From a virus, in the IMG/VR virus record IMGVR_UViG_3300010150_000095, positions 1 through 29,827 of that record: 29,827 nt of DNA, one strand, 5' to 3'. Position 1 is the stretch's first letter. Every line of letters starts with the position of its first letter. The notes under the pieces were generated by a model. That model worked only from the letters and a program-made list of their open reading frames with translations. It did not search any database and was not told where the DNA came from. The translations under genes and the position numbers were made by a program. Below are positions 28,981-29,827 of the stretch, piece by piece.

Positions 28981-29827
28981 ATGGCTTTAAACATTACATC
29001 AACCTATGCAGGAGAGTTTTCTGGAAAGTATATCGCTGCTGCATTATTATCAGGTAACACTATCTCCAAAGGTGGGATAGAAGTTAGACCTAACATTAAG
29101 TATAAAGAAGTAGTTAAAAAAGTAGCAACTTCTGGTCTTATTGTAGATTCTACTTGTGACTTTACGTCAGCAGGTAATATAACTCTTACTGAAAGAATTA
29201 TTCAGCCAGAAGAGTTCCAAGTAAACAATGAATTTTGTCTTACTCCATTTGTTTCAGATTGGGAAGCAGTATCTATGGGATATTCAGCATATGATAAAAT
29301 CCCTGCTAAATTCTCAGATTTCTTAATAGCTCACGTAGCTAAAGAAGTTGCTCAAAAAACTGAGCAAAACATCTGGCAAGGTGCTAACGCTACAGCAGGT
29401 GAATTTGATGGTCTAGTAACACTAGCTCAAGCAGATGCTGATACTGTTAAGATCACAGGTACTACTGTAACTAACGCTAATGTAGTAGCAGAAATAGCTA
29501 AGATAATTGACGCTGCTCCAAGTGCTATTTACGGAAAAGAGGACTTAAAACTTTATGTCTCTCAAAACGTAGCTCAAGCATACATCAGAGCTTTAGGTGG
29601 ATTTGCAAACGTCACAAATGGTGTTGACAATAAATCACAAATGTGGTATAGTGGTCAAGAATTATCATTTGATGGTGTTCAAGTATTCCTAGCAGAAGGT
29701 ATGGCTGATAACACTATGATGTTAGCTCAGACTTCTAACCTTTACTTTGGTACTGGATTATTGAATGATATGAACCTTGTAAAAACTCTAGATATGGCAG
29801 ACCTTGATGGTTCTCAAAATGTCAGAG
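28981..29827 (+). CDS. Major capsid protein, 5' part (continues at base 1)
   Basis: The open frame starts MALNITSTYAGEFSGKYIAA, 13 nt after the scaffold gene, and runs off the window, continuing in frame at base 1 to the stop at 190-192. The full protein has 306 residues, the normal length for a HK97-fold capsid without a large delta domain. Features include RIIQPEEFQVNNEFCLTPF, an E-loop-like early region, and AKFSDFLIAHVAKEVAQKTE as the probable long spine helix (about residues 109-128). The leader is A-rich (AAATAAAAATG). It is preceded by the scaffold and protease genes and followed by a terminator, so it is likely the most highly expressed late gene. Confidence 0.9.
   Translation, partial: MALNITSTYAGEFSGKYIAAALLSGNTISKGGIEVRPNIKYKEVVKKVATSGLIVDSTCDFTSAGNITLTERIIQPEEFQVNNEFCLTPFVSDWEAVSMGYSAYDKIPAKFSDFLIAHVAKEVAQKTEQNIWQGANATAGEFDGLVTLAQADADTVKITGTTVTNANVVAEIAKIIDAAPSAIYGKEDLKLYVSQNVAQAYIRALGGFANVTNGVDNKSQMWYSGQELSFDGVQVFLAEGMADNTMMLAQTSNLYFGTGLLNDMNLVKTLDMADLDGSQNVR
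29710..29827. repeat. Terminal direct repeat, copy 2 (circular closure)
   Basis: Identical to bases 1-118; see copy 1. It contains coding sequence of the capsid gene in the same frame. Confidence 0.95.

Overview
The window is a complete, circularly closed genome of a tailed double-stranded DNA phage, cut inside the major capsid gene. Bases 1-118 are identical to 29710-29827, so the unit is 29,709 bp and the capsid gene runs from 28981 through the end to base 192. The host is most likely a marine-type member of Bacteroidota (Flavobacteriia-like). The DNA is very AT-rich, there are almost no Shine-Dalgarno sites but A-rich leaders, there are TTTTG-N18/19-TAnnTTTG promoters typical of that phylum, and many small genes look like those of flavobacterial siphophages. 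All genes I can support lie on the + strand. I see no integrase, repressor, tRNA, insertion sequence or CRISPR array, so a lytic lifestyle is the simplest reading.

Layout on the circle: (1) 20.3-26.9 kb, tail module: tail assembly chaperone with an apparent -1 programmed frameshift, tail completion/connector proteins, two large tail proteins and a short tape measure. (2) 26.9-29.8 kb and 1-0.8 kb, head module: XkdF-like protease with an extra C-terminal domain, two small Cys/His proteins, an acidic scaffold-like protein, the capsid protein and a probable tail tube protein. (3) 0.9-8.4 kb: a conserved virion-associated protein, a portal with a MuF-like C-terminal domain, a head-tail connector and a 1514-residue tail fibre ending in an S74 self-cleaving chaperone. 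(4) 8.4-11.1 kb, lysis module: M15 peptidase endolysin, spanin-like membrane protein plus lipoprotein, a holin and several small proteins. (5) 11.1-17.6 kb, early/replication module: NinG-like nuclease, ERF annealing protein, SSB-like protein, RecA-fold ATPase, an ECF-like sigma factor, two PD-(D/E)XK nucleases, a FEN-type 5' nuclease, a DnaA-type DNA-binding protein and a dNTP-hydrolase-like domain. (6) 17.8-20.2 kb, packaging: small and large terminase plus small unknown genes.

The most interesting system is regulatory. Host-type promoters (four good matches) occur only at 11.9-19.2 kb. A different element, AAA-N15-CGTTATA, lies upstream of six transcription units, five of them structural or packaging operons (895, 17771, 20307, 26902, 28260) and one at the head of the replication module (11329). 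The phage encodes an ECF-like sigma factor at 14171-14650. I infer a two-stage programme in which host RNA polymerase makes the early genes, including the sigma factor, which then redirects polymerase to the CGTTATA promoters. Several start codons sit 2-6 nt after the promoter box, implying leaderless or nearly leaderless mRNAs. Other notable items are the dual-coded tail chaperone, a possible ~60-nt small RNA at 11971-12031, and a structured G7/polypyrimidine region at 11063-11328 between the lysis and replication modules.
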